A stretch of 64,000 nt of DNA. It comes from JABMMZ01 sp964438995. GTDB lineage: Bacteria > Bacteroidota > Bacteroidia > NS11-12g > UBA955. Under the pieces are notes generated by a model. It ran no database searches. It saw nothing but the letters and a program-made list of their open reading frames with translations, and was not told the origin of the DNA. The translations under genes and the position numbers were made by a program. Each line of letters opens with the position of its first letter. The stretch's first letter is position 1. Location: positions 1 to 64,000 of the forward strand of contig CAYTMQ010000012.1 in NCBI GenBank assembly GCA_964438995.1, given 5' to 3'. Of this stretch, positions 37,585 through 46,635 are shown one piece after another.

Positions 37585-37995
37585 GTGAAGTTACTTAGAG
37601 AAAATATCAGAAAAATAAGGGAGCTTAGAAACTATACCCAAGAGTATATGGCCGAACAACTCGGACTTAGTGTTAGTGGATATGGTAAAATAGAAAGAAG
37701 TGATTCTGATATCAACTTATCTAGGATTACTCAAATTGCTGAAATATTAAATGTTAGCAGAGCCGTATTGCTTGAATTTAATTCTGAAGAAATTCTAAAG
37801 AATTTGAACTTACAGTCAGAATCCGAACAAGCCAATCAGAGACAACATTCTAAAGTTGAAAACCTACACAAAAACAATGTAGATGCAGATGACCTTTCAA
37901 CTCTATTGGATATCATACGAACTTTAAGAGATGAAAACAAAGTTTTAAAAGCTCGATTAAAAAAATATGAGCCTGATGTCGATTTCTTATTGTAA
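37585..37995 (+). CDS. Xre-type helix-turn-helix regulator (136 aa)
   Basis: Residues 4-62 are an HTH_3 domain: IRKIRELRNYTQEYMAEQLG, then LSVSGYGKIERSDSDINLSR and ITQIAEILNVS. The C-terminal half ends in a charged helix (LLDIIRTLRDENKVLKARLKKY), a probable dimerisation coiled coil. It begins with GTG. It diverges from the PKD cargo gene across 99 nt, so it may control that gene or itself. It meets DUF4180 tail to tail with 2 nt between them. Confidence 0.9.
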   Translation: MKLLRENIRKIRELRNYTQEYMAEQLGLSVSGYGKIERSDSDINLSRITQIAEILNVSRAVLLEFNSEEILKNLNLQSESEQANQRQHSKVENLHKNNVDADDLSTLLDIIRTLRDENKVLKARLKKYEPDVDFLL

Positions 37996-37997
37996 TA

Positions 37998-38354
37998 CTA
38001 TTGCTGAATCTGCTTAACTTCTTGCATCGACTCTACAAAATTTACCTGATTACCTTTATTACTTTCTCTTATAAAATCTGATAAACTTGTGCTGTTGTAA
38101 TTCGAAAAATCACCTACTATAAACAACTTTACTCTATAATTAGAGAATTTTTGTAGAATCTCTCCAGCCAACCCATTGCTGAGTTTGAAAAACTCTTTAC
38201 AGATATTTTTTTCATGTAGAACAGCATATTCTATGCCTTCAAAATACAAAATACCCAATAGGTCGATGGCATCCTGAATGGTTTTGATAATGAGGTTTTC
38301 TGATTGGTACTCAATAATTTTTTTATCGTTAACGATGTGATAGATTGTTTCCAT
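37998..38354 (-). CDS. DUF4180-family protein (118 aa)
   Basis: The length and sequence fit DUF4180: an N-terminal beta hairpin, then IQDAIDLLGILYFEGIEYAVLHEKNICKEFFKLSNGLAGEILQKFSNYRVKLFIVGDF and a C-terminal helix. The domain is cytoplasmic, small and of unknown biochemical role. It has its own promoter 8 nt upstream and no operon partner. Confidence 0.82.
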   Translation of the reverse strand: METIYHIVNDKKIIEYQSENLIIKTIQDAIDLLGILYFEGIEYAVLHEKNICKEFFKLSNGLAGEILQKFSNYRVKLFIVGDFSNYNSTSLSDFIRESNKGNQVNFVESMQEVKQIQQ

Positions 38355-38362
38355 AGTCTAAA

Positions 38363-38370
38363 CAAATATA
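38363..38370 (-). promoter_or_regulatory. -7 promoter box of the DUF4180 gene
   Basis: TATATTTG on the minus strand is 8 nt before the ATG, leaving at most a few nucleotides of leader. Confidence 0.65.
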
Positions 38371-38487
38371 ATAAGATATTTAAATTTTCAAATACTAATT
38401 TGTTTAGCAATAACTACCCAAAAATCTCAACATTAATACCCAAATTATATTGTACTAGAACATCACACATTCTATCTCAAACCATTT

Positions 38488-39939
38488 CTATTGCGCCAAC
38501 TTTTCCATAACCTTCTGTATTTCCATATCTTTTAATGATAAAAGAGTATCATATGCATACGAATTTTCAACTATGCGTTTCTTTAATAATTCATAAGATT
38601 CCATTCTAAGTTGACAATATTGAGACAACATTTGATTCCTCTTTATTATTTCTTCTGAATAATCCCCATTGTTTAGAGATTTAATCATTGAATCGCATTC
38701 GCGCCATTTCATTAATCCATCATCAATAAATGCCACATAAGTTTCGGTTGATAAAGTGTCTGGCAACATATATACTCTAATCGCCATCTCTTCTTTTTTG
38801 CTCACCGCATCCATTGTTTTAAAATATCTGCCCATATCATCAGGAATTTGATTGATGAAACCCACTATAACCAATACAACTGCTATCGTTAGTCCGCCAA
38901 CACTCATTTTCTCCAATCTCGAATTTTCTGGTTGTTTTAAACTTGGTAGCATTGCAAATCCAACTAAAATACCTGACAACAATCCGCCAATATGTGCAGC
39001 ATTATCTATACTAGAACCTTTACTCAATCCATAAATCAAATTATAAAACACAAAAATCAACACACTCGACATGAAGGCTTTCTTTGTTAAGGCATTAATA
39101 GAATTCATCATCAACAAAGCTAGAAACACACCATACATGCCAAAAATAGCGCCAGATGCTCCTGCACTTACGGTATTGTTGTGCCAACACAAACTCGCAA
39201 AACTTGCCAATATGCCCGTTAATAAATAAGCAGAAACAAATTTTACCCTACCCAAAATAGGTTCTAAAATAATGCCTATATACACCAAAGCATACATATT
39301 TAGCAATAGATGTAGTATACCGATATGCAGAAAACATGCTGTAAGCAAACGCCACCATCCGCCATTCAAAGTGTTAGTTCTGTAATTAGCTCCCCAATTG
39401 ATTAAATCTTCTGAAGCTGGGTCCATAATTCCAACACCAGAAATGACCATCAATACAAAAACAATGATATTGATGTATATGAGAATTGGGGTTATATAAT
39501 AGTCTTTTGTAGGAATGAAAAAATCTTTAAATCCAAAAGTTTCTACTGGAGTTTTAATAGGATTATAGCCATCGTCTAATAGCACATATTCTTGTTGAAT
39601 CTCTGCACTCATTGCTTTAAGAGCCTCTGCATCCATCAATTGTTTTTCATTTTCAATCGCCTCAATTAACTTTTTTAGATGTCTTTTATTTCTTCCAAAA
39701 TCCATTAAGTCTCCACTAATGCATCTGCTTTCTAGCATGACCGAATCATCCTCAACTATTATCTTAATTTCATCAACTATTTTACCATTATTGCCAGAAG
39801 ATATAGCAACTATCCCATCCTCGTTAAAGAAAAACAATTCCCATCCTAATGCCTTAACAGCCTGTTTGCTTAGTAAGTAAAATTCATTTGGGGCCAGTCC
39901 GTCCAAACCGATTTGCTCAGAGTGCATAGTTTTAAACAT
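38488..39939 (-). CDS. Rhomboid intramembrane serine protease with N-terminal cytoplasmic domain (483 aa)
   Basis: About 150 N-terminal soluble residues precede six or seven TM helices. The signature WWRLLTACFLHIGILHLLLNMYAL gives the HxxxN motif, the nucleophile is Ser262 in GASGAIFGMYG, and the partner His316 lies in AHIGGLLSG. All catalytic elements are present, so it should be active inside the inner membrane. A C-terminal soluble stretch of about 130 residues follows. Its N-terminal domain is longer than in minimal rhomboids. A second rhomboid gene lies 900 nt upstream. Substrates are unknown. Confidence 0.93.
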   Translation of the reverse strand: MFKTMHSEQIGLDGLAPNEFYLLSKQAVKALGWELFFFNEDGIVAISSGNNGKIVDEIKIIVEDDSVMLESRCISGDLMDFGRNKRHLKKLIEAIENEKQLMDAEALKAMSAEIQQEYVLLDDGYNPIKTPVETFGFKDFFIPTKDYYITPILIYINIIVFVLMVISGVGIMDPASEDLINWGANYRTNTLNGGWWRLLTACFLHIGILHLLLNMYALVYIGIILEPILGRVKFVSAYLLTGILASFASLCWHNNTVSAGASGAIFGMYGVFLALLMMNSINALTKKAFMSSVLIFVFYNLIYGLSKGSSIDNAAHIGGLLSGILVGFAMLPSLKQPENSRLEKMSVGGLTIAVVLVIVGFINQIPDDMGRYFKTMDAVSKKEEMAIRVYMLPDTLSTETYVAFIDDGLMKWRECDSMIKSLNNGDYSEEIIKRNQMLSQYCQLRMESYELLKKRIVENSYAYDTLLSLKDMEIQKVMEKLAQ

Positions 39940-39958
39940 ATAAAATCAATTAATTGGT

Positions 39959-39966
39959 CAAATATA
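39959..39966 (-). promoter_or_regulatory. -7 promoter box of the first rhomboid gene
   Basis: TATATTTG on the minus strand lies 19 nt before the ATG at 39939, so a short leader is expected. Confidence 0.6.
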
Positions 39967-39995
39967 TCTATTCCAATCAATAAAACAGATGTTAT

Positions 39996-40442
39996 TTAAT
40001 TTGCTAAACCAATTTTTTTTCTCACTTCGCCAACCGACAAACTCAACAACTCTTCATAGTTAAAATCATGGTACAAATTGGTGGCAGATTGTCTACCTCT
40101 TTTAAACGCCTTCACAACAGCATTAGGATTGATAAACAGTCCGACTACCATTGCTCCAGAATTGAGAAACCAAGCTATGAACGATGTTCTACAACCAGTT
40201 GCCAATTCCCAAGCCCCTATCTCTGCCTCACCCAACCAATTGGCTGGATAAGAGGTTAAGATGTGATGCAAATCGTGAAAACGGGCAATTTTCACTCTTG
40301 CTTCTATATTAGGAACATGAATGGGAATTGGACCAACCTGTATAACAAAAGTTTTTCTTGTATAGGCGTCCTGAGGAATACCATAACAATTGAAAAAGTC
40401 TTTCAATGCATCCTTTACCAATACATCATCAGAGAACACCAT
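39996..40442 (-). CDS. Coq4-motif protein (148 aa)
   Basis: Residues 56-72 read HDLHHILTSYPANWLGE, which fits the metal-ligand motif HDxxH-x11-E of the Coq4 family exactly (H56, D57, H60, E72). The following helix has GAWELATG, also Coq4-like, and the C-terminal third contains a hydrophobic segment (IAWFLNSGAMVVGLFIN). Coq4 acts in ubiquinone synthesis, yet Bacteroidota normally make menaquinone, so a different role is likely. It lies between two rhomboid genes and has its own promoter 18 nt upstream. Assignment rests on the motif, so treat the name as provisional. Confidence 0.7.
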   Translation of the reverse strand: MVFSDDVLVKDALKDFFNCYGIPQDAYTRKTFVIQVGPIPIHVPNIEARVKIARFHDLHHILTSYPANWLGEAEIGAWELATGCRTSFIAWFLNSGAMVVGLFINPNAVVKAFKRGRQSATNLYHDFNYEELLSLSVGEVRKKIGLAN

Positions 40443-40460
40443 AACAGAATATTTCTATTT

Positions 40461-40468
40461 CAAAAGTA
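40461..40468 (-). promoter_or_regulatory. -7 promoter box of the Coq4-motif gene
   Basis: TACTTTTG on the minus strand, 18 nt before the ATG at 40442. Confidence 0.6.
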
Positions 40469-40558
40469 ATACAAATGCAAGCTACTTATGTCAATTCTAT
40501 AGAAGTTAATATCTCCAATTTCATTGGCATGAATTATTGCTTTGATACTTTACAACCT

Positions 40559-40855
40559 TCAAAGCCATATCATCACCTCAATCAATTGACCTTCTTCAAT
40601 TGCTTCACGTTGCCTTATCAAGGATTTCAAAGGCAACAAATAACAATTCACTTTGGTATCAAACCAAATGGCAGTTTCCCACTCGCTTTTGCCAATTTTT
40701 GCTTTGGCTTTTAATCTACCCCATCCTTCTTCTTGCCACTTCAAATTGTCTCTTATCTCTTTTGAAATATCTTCTGGCAGTGTCACAAAAATCCATGCAC
40801 CTTTACCAGAATACTGCCAAAGTTTAGCCGAAAAGTTGTACTGAATTTTAAACAT
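40559..40855 (-). CDS. DUF1905-family protein (98 aa)
   Basis: A single small beta-barrel domain: FSAKLWQYSGKGAWIFVTLPEDIS, then GWGRLKAKAKIGKSEWETAIWFD and YLLPLKSLIRQREAIEEGQLIEVMI. This matches the DUF1905 pattern, which is often fused to a DUF2200/YdeI-type partner but stands alone here. It follows the second rhomboid gene after 8 nt and is co-transcribed with it. The function is unknown. Confidence 0.88.
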   Translation of the reverse strand: MFKIQYNFSAKLWQYSGKGAWIFVTLPEDISKEIRDNLKWQEEGWGRLKAKAKIGKSEWETAIWFDTKVNCYLLPLKSLIRQREAIEEGQLIEVMIWL

Positions 40856-40863
40856 TAATCAGA

Positions 40864-41703
40864 TTATTTCTTTGAATATTCATCTAAAATTTGTTTCTCT
40901 TTTGCGCTCAAGCTACCAATCCCTTTTTCACTAATCTTTTCTAGAATTTTATCTACCTGTTCTTGGGTTGCAGTTCTCTCTGCATTGTATTTCTGATCGA
41001 TGGTCAATTTAGGTGCTTTAGGCCTAAAAGACATTCCTTCGAACAACAAAACATGAGGTTTAGAAATGATGACTATTAAAAACACTAAAGTAGGTATGAC
41101 AATAATCAAAATCACAAAAAGGTTGGTTTTTAAAACATCTGGAACCAATACCACAGCTGTTAACAAACCAACAATTGCTCCTCCTAAATGGGCATCATGA
41201 CCAACAGTACTTTTACCTGATTTTATACCATAAATTGAAACTGCAACAAACCCCAAACCGTACAACCATGCTGGGAAACTAAATGGCAAAAACAACAATC
41301 CTAATTCCATGCCTGGCTCAAGAGCAATCACAGCAAACACAATTCCACTAACAGCTCCAGATGCACCCACTGAAGCGTAATCTGAATGATTTCGATGAAC
41401 AAAAATAGACAACAGATTACCTGAAATTAGACTTAAGAAATATATGAGCAGCAGTATTCCTCCACCCAATCCATTCTCAATAGTTGGACCGAAAAAATAC
41501 AAGCTTAACATATTAAAGAGAAGGTGCGACCAACTTACATGTAAGAAACCACTAGTTAACAATCTGAAATATTCCTTTCTTATCAAAATTGCATCAATAT
41601 TGAACTGATATTTCTCAAAAAACTGAAAGTCTTTCAACCCATAATAACTTACCCCTAAATTGACAAGTACTAAAATCAAACAAAAGAAGCCGATGTCTAA
41701 CAT
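40864..41703 (-). CDS. Rhomboid intramembrane serine protease (279 aa)
   Basis: A compact rhomboid with six TM helices: HVSWSHLLFNMLSLYFFG carries the HxxxN oxyanion element, Ser115 the nucleophile in GASGAVSGIVF, and His172 the base in GHDAHLGGAIVG. The C-terminal 70 residues form a charged cytoplasmic helix (AERTATQEQVDKILEKISEK). It is the promoter-proximal gene of a two-gene unit with DUF1905. It is clearly a paralogue of the protein at 38488-39939, but shorter. Confidence 0.93.
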   Translation of the reverse strand: MLDIGFFCLILVLVNLGVSYYGLKDFQFFEKYQFNIDAILIRKEYFRLLTSGFLHVSWSHLLFNMLSLYFFGPTIENGLGGGILLLIYFLSLISGNLLSIFVHRNHSDYASVGASGAVSGIVFAVIALEPGMELGLLFLPFSFPAWLYGLGFVAVSIYGIKSGKSTVGHDAHLGGAIVGLLTAVVLVPDVLKTNLFVILIIVIPTLVFLIVIISKPHVLLFEGMSFRPKAPKLTIDQKYNAERTATQEQVDKILEKISEKGIGSLSAKEKQILDEYSKK

Positions 41704-41720
41704 TGATAATTCTTAATGGT

Positions 41721-41728
41721 CAAAAATA
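41721..41728 (-). promoter_or_regulatory. -7 promoter box of the second rhomboid gene
   Basis: TATTTTTG on the minus strand lies 17 nt before the ATG at 41703. Confidence 0.6.
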
Positions 41729-41775
41729 CAGAAATCAAATCTGAAAATTGTATTCCAAATGTAGATCTTAAACAT

Positions 41776-42774
41776 TTAATTATTAAACAGCAATTCTCGC
41801 ACAAAACAAGAATTCCTAAATCGTTGAATAAAATCTGGTTTACTAAAATTTGCACCGTGACTTAAAAATGGCTCTGGTAATTTTAGATATTTACCAAACA
41901 ACATAAAGTATGCTTCACCTGAATAATATGTATGAACAACTTTTCTCTCGTTTGTGTCGCCATAATGCTCAAACGTATAGTATTCTCTTACAGATGTATC
42001 TTTTATAAATACCACTGAACGTATTGCAGAATTTAATGAATCTTTGATTTGTTGTTCTGTATAAATATGACGAAATGCAATACCCAAAGGTTCTTCATTT
42101 TCCAAGTAGTCCTGGTTAAAATATTTATTAACGACTTCATCATATTTTTTAAGATGAATATAACAGTACTGATACAAACCATTCATTTTACCCCTATCCA
42201 AATAATGGCCAGTCCCGCAATTAAAATACACTCTATACATCGAATCTGCACGAGTTAAATAAAACAAAGCTGAGTCATACTTCGACAATTCTATATATAT
42301 TTCCGCCAATTTTCTACAAGCTTTATTTTTAAAGTTTGACGTATAACTTCCATACCCATATATGTTTCCTCCATCTCCAACATCTGATGCATGCTTGTAT
42401 GTAATATTATAAGTTGAAAGTTTAGATGATTCAATGTTTAAAAACATCCTTTTTGCGTCTTCAAACATTCTCTTATCCAATAGAATGTTTGCAAGTTTGA
42501 AATATTGATAATAATTCTTCTTATTTGGTTTTTTATCTATTAGATAGGAATAATTTTTTTCGAAGGTAGAATCTATTTTAACATAATTTCTGTAGCTATG
42601 ATAATACCTACCACCGCAGCTGATATACCCAAAGTTTGATTTTGAATGCCAGAAAAAATCGACCATGCTATCTTCTTTGGCATCACTAACATTAGAGATC
42701 TTAACCATCGGAGATTGGGCATTCATCTTCGGAACAATGGAAGTCAGTAGTATTAAAATAGTCAGCAGTTTCAT
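41776..42774 (-). CDS. Exported TPR-like protein (332 aa)
   Basis: I start it at the internal ATG 42774, which begins a signal peptide (MKLLTILILLTSIVPKMNAQ) and lies 12 nt after a -7 box. The longer reading to 42888 has no export signal. Helical pairs such as YYQYFKLANILLDKRMFEDAKRMF and ACRKLAEIYIELSKYDSALFYLTRADSMY are tetratricopeptide-like. No sorting domain is visible, so it is probably periplasmic. Specific function is unknown. Confidence 0.75.
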   Translation of the reverse strand: MKLLTILILLTSIVPKMNAQSPMVKISNVSDAKEDSMVDFFWHSKSNFGYISCGGRYYHSYRNYVKIDSTFEKNYSYLIDKKPNKKNYYQYFKLANILLDKRMFEDAKRMFLNIESSKLSTYNITYKHASDVGDGGNIYGYGSYTSNFKNKACRKLAEIYIELSKYDSALFYLTRADSMYRVYFNCGTGHYLDRGKMNGLYQYCYIHLKKYDEVVNKYFNQDYLENEEPLGIAFRHIYTEQQIKDSLNSAIRSVVFIKDTSVREYYTFEHYGDTNERKVVHTYYSGEAYFMLFGKYLKLPEPFLSHGANFSKPDFIQRFRNSCFVRELLFNN

Positions 42775-42786
42775 ATTACATCTAAT

Positions 42787-42794
42787 CAAATATA
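42787..42794 (-). promoter_or_regulatory. -7 promoter box deciding the TPR-like start
   Basis: TATATTTG on the minus strand is 12 nt before the ATG at 42774 and inside the longer reading frame, which it therefore argues against. Confidence 0.65.
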
Positions 42795-42964
42795 CATCAT
42801 TTAATTCAAAACACTCTGTAAGAGTTCTGAATGTTAAAAACATATTCATTGTCACTTTTTGACAAGATGAATTAATAAAGTGCTGCAATATCCTACCATA
42901 TTGCTAACCACTACAAACATTTCAACTAAAAAACCTGATAGAGTATAATATGTTAAAAAACCAA

Positions 42965-44680
42965 CTACTGATTGACAAATTTCACATAGAATGTGCTGCC
43001 TTTCCCAACCTCACTTTCAACCCAAATCTCGCCGCCCATTGCTTCTATTTGTGTCTTAGTCATAAACAATCCAAAACCCTTAGCCCCTGGATTCTTATGG
43101 AATATCTTACCTATTTTAAAGAGGTTGTTTTTATGCCTGTTGACATCAAATCCCAAACCATTGTCTTCTATCGACATCAACAATGTTTGGTCTGTTTTCT
43201 CTGCTTTAATATTCACCAAAAGTTGTCTTTCTGGTGAGCGGTACTTAATGGCATTTGATATCAAATTGTACAAAATGCTGTCCAAATATTTTGATGGAAA
43301 ATGAATGGTACAATGCTCTCCACATTGAACATTAAACTTCGCACCAACATCGTTTATTTCGGTTGTCATCGACTTTAATATTTTGTCGATGTTCTCATTT
43401 AAAACATTAGATTCCCATTCAACTTCTGTATCATTTTGGACTTGAATAGACTCAATTAATCCATCAAAAATTTCGTGCAACGACTCAATAATTGGTCCTA
43501 GTTTAGATATCAAATTGTCTTTCTCTTCTCTATCATCAGTGGCTTGTAAATATTTAACCAATAAATCTATGTTTACCAATGGTCCTCTAAGATTATGTGA
43601 CACAATATTGGTAAAATCAATCAACTTTGCATTCTGATAAGCATATTGATCTACCAACATCAATTGCTTTTCCTCTATTTCCTTTCTGTCTGTTATTTCA
43701 ATACCATAAGAAATCACGTATTCAACCTCGCCTTCATCGTTTAATATTGGAAACAATCTTCTTATCTTCACCTCTCTCGATCCATCCTTTTTGATGTATG
43801 AATCTTCCCATTCTACTTGATGCTTCTTCTCTACAGTTTCTTTGAAACGCATCATCCTATTGGCATGAAATTTTGGGTCAAGTTTTCTAAACCTGGCATA
43901 TTCCATTTCGTCTTTGCCCAACATATAATTGCGCACAAAATCGTCTTTGATAGCACTACTATTGACAAATAAATACTTGGTATTCCTATCAAAAACAACT
44001 ATGTCTGTTGGCAGCTTGTTTAAGATATTTTCATAAAATTCTTTCTGCTGATTGTTGTGTATTTCGGATAAAACATTTTCTGTTATCACTTGAATAACTC
44101 CAAAAAACAATGTCTCAGAATTCTTTTCATTGTTAACGACTTCTCCTTCTAATAAAAAGTAAACTTCCTTACCTTTTAATTTGATCCTTTCTATTCGTAA
44201 TTTTTCGCGTGTTTGAATGGCTGTCAATATCGATTCTTTGATAAAATCGGCTTGTTCGCACATTTCAACAACATTAAATCCTCCTTTGGAATAATCAATG
44301 CCATATTCACGCGCTATTTCTATTAAATGCTGAGACAATTCTAATTCACCTGTTTTGCTATTCCAAGTAAAATTGCCCATTCCAGCCAAATTTTCAGCTT
44401 TCTGAAGATTAAATGCTATTCTTTGAATATCCGATGTCTGCTCGGATATGGTGTTAGACATCGACTTGTTTAAAGTCTGCAACTCTTTGTTCTTCTTAAA
44501 CAACTCAGACGAACTTTCTTTTAAAATTCTCTCAGCATGATCCAAATCCTTATCAAAATCTTTATAGGCTTCGTTAACAGCATCCAAAAAACTTTTTAAC
44601 TCTGGCGTTGACTTATAATTCTCACCAAAATGTGTCAATATCTGACGCCTTAACAACCGATGAAATTCTTGCTTAATCAT
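42965..44680 (-). CDS. PAS-domain sensor histidine kinase (571 aa)
   Basis: A soluble kinase with no TM segment. An N-terminal coiled coil (about 30-95) is followed by two PAS domains (about 95-205 and 218-340; the second ends RLFPILNDEGEVEYVISYGIEIT). The phospho-accepting helix FTNIVSHNLRGPLVNIDLL has its His near 362. The ATPase domain shows LISNAIKYRSPERQ (N box), DNGLGFD and KGFGLFMTKTQIEAMGG. It overlaps the FIST gene by 4 nt, so it is the signalling partner of that sensor. No receiver is fused; the stand-alone receiver at 46210 is a plausible partner. Confidence 0.93.
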   Translation of the reverse strand: MIKQEFHRLLRRQILTHFGENYKSTPELKSFLDAVNEAYKDFDKDLDHAERILKESSSELFKKNKELQTLNKSMSNTISEQTSDIQRIAFNLQKAENLAGMGNFTWNSKTGELELSQHLIEIAREYGIDYSKGGFNVVEMCEQADFIKESILTAIQTREKLRIERIKLKGKEVYFLLEGEVVNNEKNSETLFFGVIQVITENVLSEIHNNQQKEFYENILNKLPTDIVVFDRNTKYLFVNSSAIKDDFVRNYMLGKDEMEYARFRKLDPKFHANRMMRFKETVEKKHQVEWEDSYIKKDGSREVKIRRLFPILNDEGEVEYVISYGIEITDRKEIEEKQLMLVDQYAYQNAKLIDFTNIVSHNLRGPLVNIDLLVKYLQATDDREEKDNLISKLGPIIESLHEIFDGLIESIQVQNDTEVEWESNVLNENIDKILKSMTTEINDVGAKFNVQCGEHCTIHFPSKYLDSILYNLISNAIKYRSPERQLLVNIKAEKTDQTLLMSIEDNGLGFDVNRHKNNLFKIGKIFHKNPGAKGFGLFMTKTQIEAMGGEIWVESEVGKGSTFYVKFVNQ

Positions 44681-45813
44681 TGTTCTGAAAGTAAAGTTAT
44701 GGTCATAGTTTGATTGTGTAATTCACAGTTTTCAGAATTATGTGATTTCAATATTTCACCATAGGAATAAAATCCACAAAAGCTTGTACGCTCCCCAAAC
44801 TGATTTGCTACTGCCTCGATTTCATCTTCTACCAACTGTTTCAAAACAAGTTTTCTTCCAACACAACTTACCATAATGGCCAACTCAGCATCAAACTTCG
44901 CTTGATTAGCGATTTTAGCCGCCTTCTCAGCTCCATCTATTACCCTATTGACATTGGCCTTCATCAATCTTACCGAAGCTCCCTCTGGTATATTGCCAGC
45001 AAATGTCAAACTCTTATCCTTTTCGTTGATACCTAGTATCGTTCTAACCAATACATCTGTATGCTCATCCACACGCATCTCTAAAGGGAAAAACATTGCA
45101 GAACTTGGCAATTGATTAGACATCTCCCCTAAATATGACTTGTATAAATCTAAGGCAGGTTGACCGTCAATTTCGAACACAACATTGTCAACGCTTCGGG
45201 TTACAAATCTATCAATCCCAAAACTATCCCAACCACCATATGAGCCACTAGAAGTTTTTAAATCATGTCCGTAAAAACCAATCACTGAAATACAATTATC
45301 AATAAATTGATTGTTCTGATCTACCACCATCGTCTTCTCGAACCTACCTCCATCACCTGCTAATCCACCTGACACATTCACCTTTGAAGGTAGAATAGAA
45401 TTAAACCCCTCTGTCAGCCTAGTGCCATTCACATTCAAACCATCTGACAAGATTAACACATGACTTAAACTATCATCTAACAACAACCTCGCTAGCATCT
45501 GACCAGCATTGTATGAATCTTTGGTACTTTGCAAGGCATAAGTAAACTTCTTAACTTTCGTTTTAGAAAACTTTATTGAAGTGATAGAAAATGACTTTTC
45601 AGTAGCGTGCTTCTGCATGATTTCACCTGCAGTAGTACAACCCAAAACAATTGAATCTTTAAAGGTTTGTGTAAAAAATTTACTGATAACAACATCCTCA
45701 GGATAAGAAACATCTGTGAACACCAAATGCAAATCGAACTCAGAAGCGTCAAACTCACTTAAAAAATGAACCAGTTCGTGTTCGTCTTTAAATTGATTCT
45801 GAAGGATATTCAT
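44677..45813 (-). CDS. FIST-domain sensory protein (378 aa)
   Basis: It has FIST N and FIST C domains (about 15-215 and 220-370). Recognisable stretches are SIVLGCTTAGEI, HVLILSDGLNVNGTRLTEGF, KVNVSGGLAGDG and, in FIST C, GQPALDLYKSYLGE and FPLEMRVDEH. FIST proteins are cytoplasmic small-molecule sensors feeding histidine kinases or cyclases. Here it is 5' of and overlaps a PAS kinase by 4 nt. The -7 box lies 5 nt before the ATG, predicting a leaderless message. The ligand is unknown; amino acids have been proposed for the family. Confidence 0.9.
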   Translation of the reverse strand: MNILQNQFKDEHELVHFLSEFDASEFDLHLVFTDVSYPEDVVISKFFTQTFKDSIVLGCTTAGEIMQKHATEKSFSITSIKFSKTKVKKFTYALQSTKDSYNAGQMLARLLLDDSLSHVLILSDGLNVNGTRLTEGFNSILPSKVNVSGGLAGDGGRFEKTMVVDQNNQFIDNCISVIGFYGHDLKTSSGSYGGWDSFGIDRFVTRSVDNVVFEIDGQPALDLYKSYLGEMSNQLPSSAMFFPLEMRVDEHTDVLVRTILGINEKDKSLTFAGNIPEGASVRLMKANVNRVIDGAEKAAKIANQAKFDAELAIMVSCVGRKLVLKQLVEDEIEAVANQFGERTSFCGFYSYGEILKSHNSENCELHNQTMTITLLSEQ

Positions 45814-46209
45814 TACCGCAAATATATAACTTTGCTGTCACTGCACACGCTTTATTCAATTAAGATCATTTTTTTTATAAGATTACGCTAACACCTTAAA
45901 AATCAAAACTTAAAACACCATCAAATTCAGCATAAAGTCCTTATATTAGTCAATAAATTTGACCAAAATGTCTCATTTTTATTAATTTTTTAATTGTTTT
46001 ACATCCACAATAGACTGTATATCAGCACCTTAAACAGCACAACGAAAACAATTCAATAATTTTATTTAGCTGATTATCTGACATTTAAAATATAATAATG
46101 AATATTTCTATCCAAACCTGACCATCGTTAGCAAAACTTTCCAACTAAATATTTAATATTGCTAATAGCAGTAAATTAAAACAAGGCATTTCCCATTCTG
46201 AATCAATCC
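45814..46209. promoter_or_regulatory. Divergent intergenic region between FIST and receiver genes
   Basis: The 396 nt hold no gene. At 45819-45826 the minus strand carries TATATTTG, 5 nt before the FIST start. A plus-strand TAAATTTG at 45954-45961 could serve the receiver gene, which would give a leader of about 245 nt. I see no clear box closer to 46210. The length is unusually large for this compact genome and may hold regulatory sites. Confidence 0.55.
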
Positions 46210-46623
46210 ATGAAAACGGTAAAAATTGGTATCATTGATGAAGATAAAGTATTGATTTTTCTTACCAGAAAAATGATTAAGAACTATAATCCGGAAATAG
46301 AAGTTATTTCTTGTGAAGAGGCTGCAGATGCTTTAAGTTATCTTTCGCACAATCAAAACAATTTAGACAAATTACCTGATATTATTTTACTTGATATCAA
46401 TCTTCCAATTATGGATGGATGGGAGTTCCTCGAAGAATACGATAAAATCGTTGGATCTTTTCCAAAGAAAATCAAACTCTATATGTTTTCATCTTCTATT
46501 TCTGCAATCGACAAAGATAGAGCAATACAAAATCCTTTGGTAGAAGACTATCTCATCAAACCTCTTACTGAAGAGAAATTATCAAAGATTATCAATGATG
46601 TAAATTCTCCTCTTGAAATGTAA
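46210..46623 (+). CDS. Stand-alone response-regulator receiver (137 aa)
   Basis: A single CheY-like domain. Acidic pocket residues are D10, E11 and D12; the phospho-acceptor is D62 in IILLDINLPIMDG; the switch serines are S94-S96; and the conserved lysine is K117 in DYLIKPL. No output domain is present. It is divergent to the FIST/kinase pair and probably receives phosphate from that kinase, passing the signal by protein contact. That pairing is inferred. Confidence 0.92.
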   Translation: MKTVKIGIIDEDKVLIFLTRKMIKNYNPEIEVISCEEAADALSYLSHNQNNLDKLPDIILLDINLPIMDGWEFLEEYDKIVGSFPKKIKLYMFSSSISAIDKDRAIQNPLVEDYLIKPLTEEKLSKIINDVNSPLEM

Positions 46624-46635
46624 TTCAGGATGGAT

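Noticed and set aside
42775..42888. Longer start (42888) for the TPR-like protein
   Set aside because: It would bury the signal peptide and span an exact -7 box at 42787.
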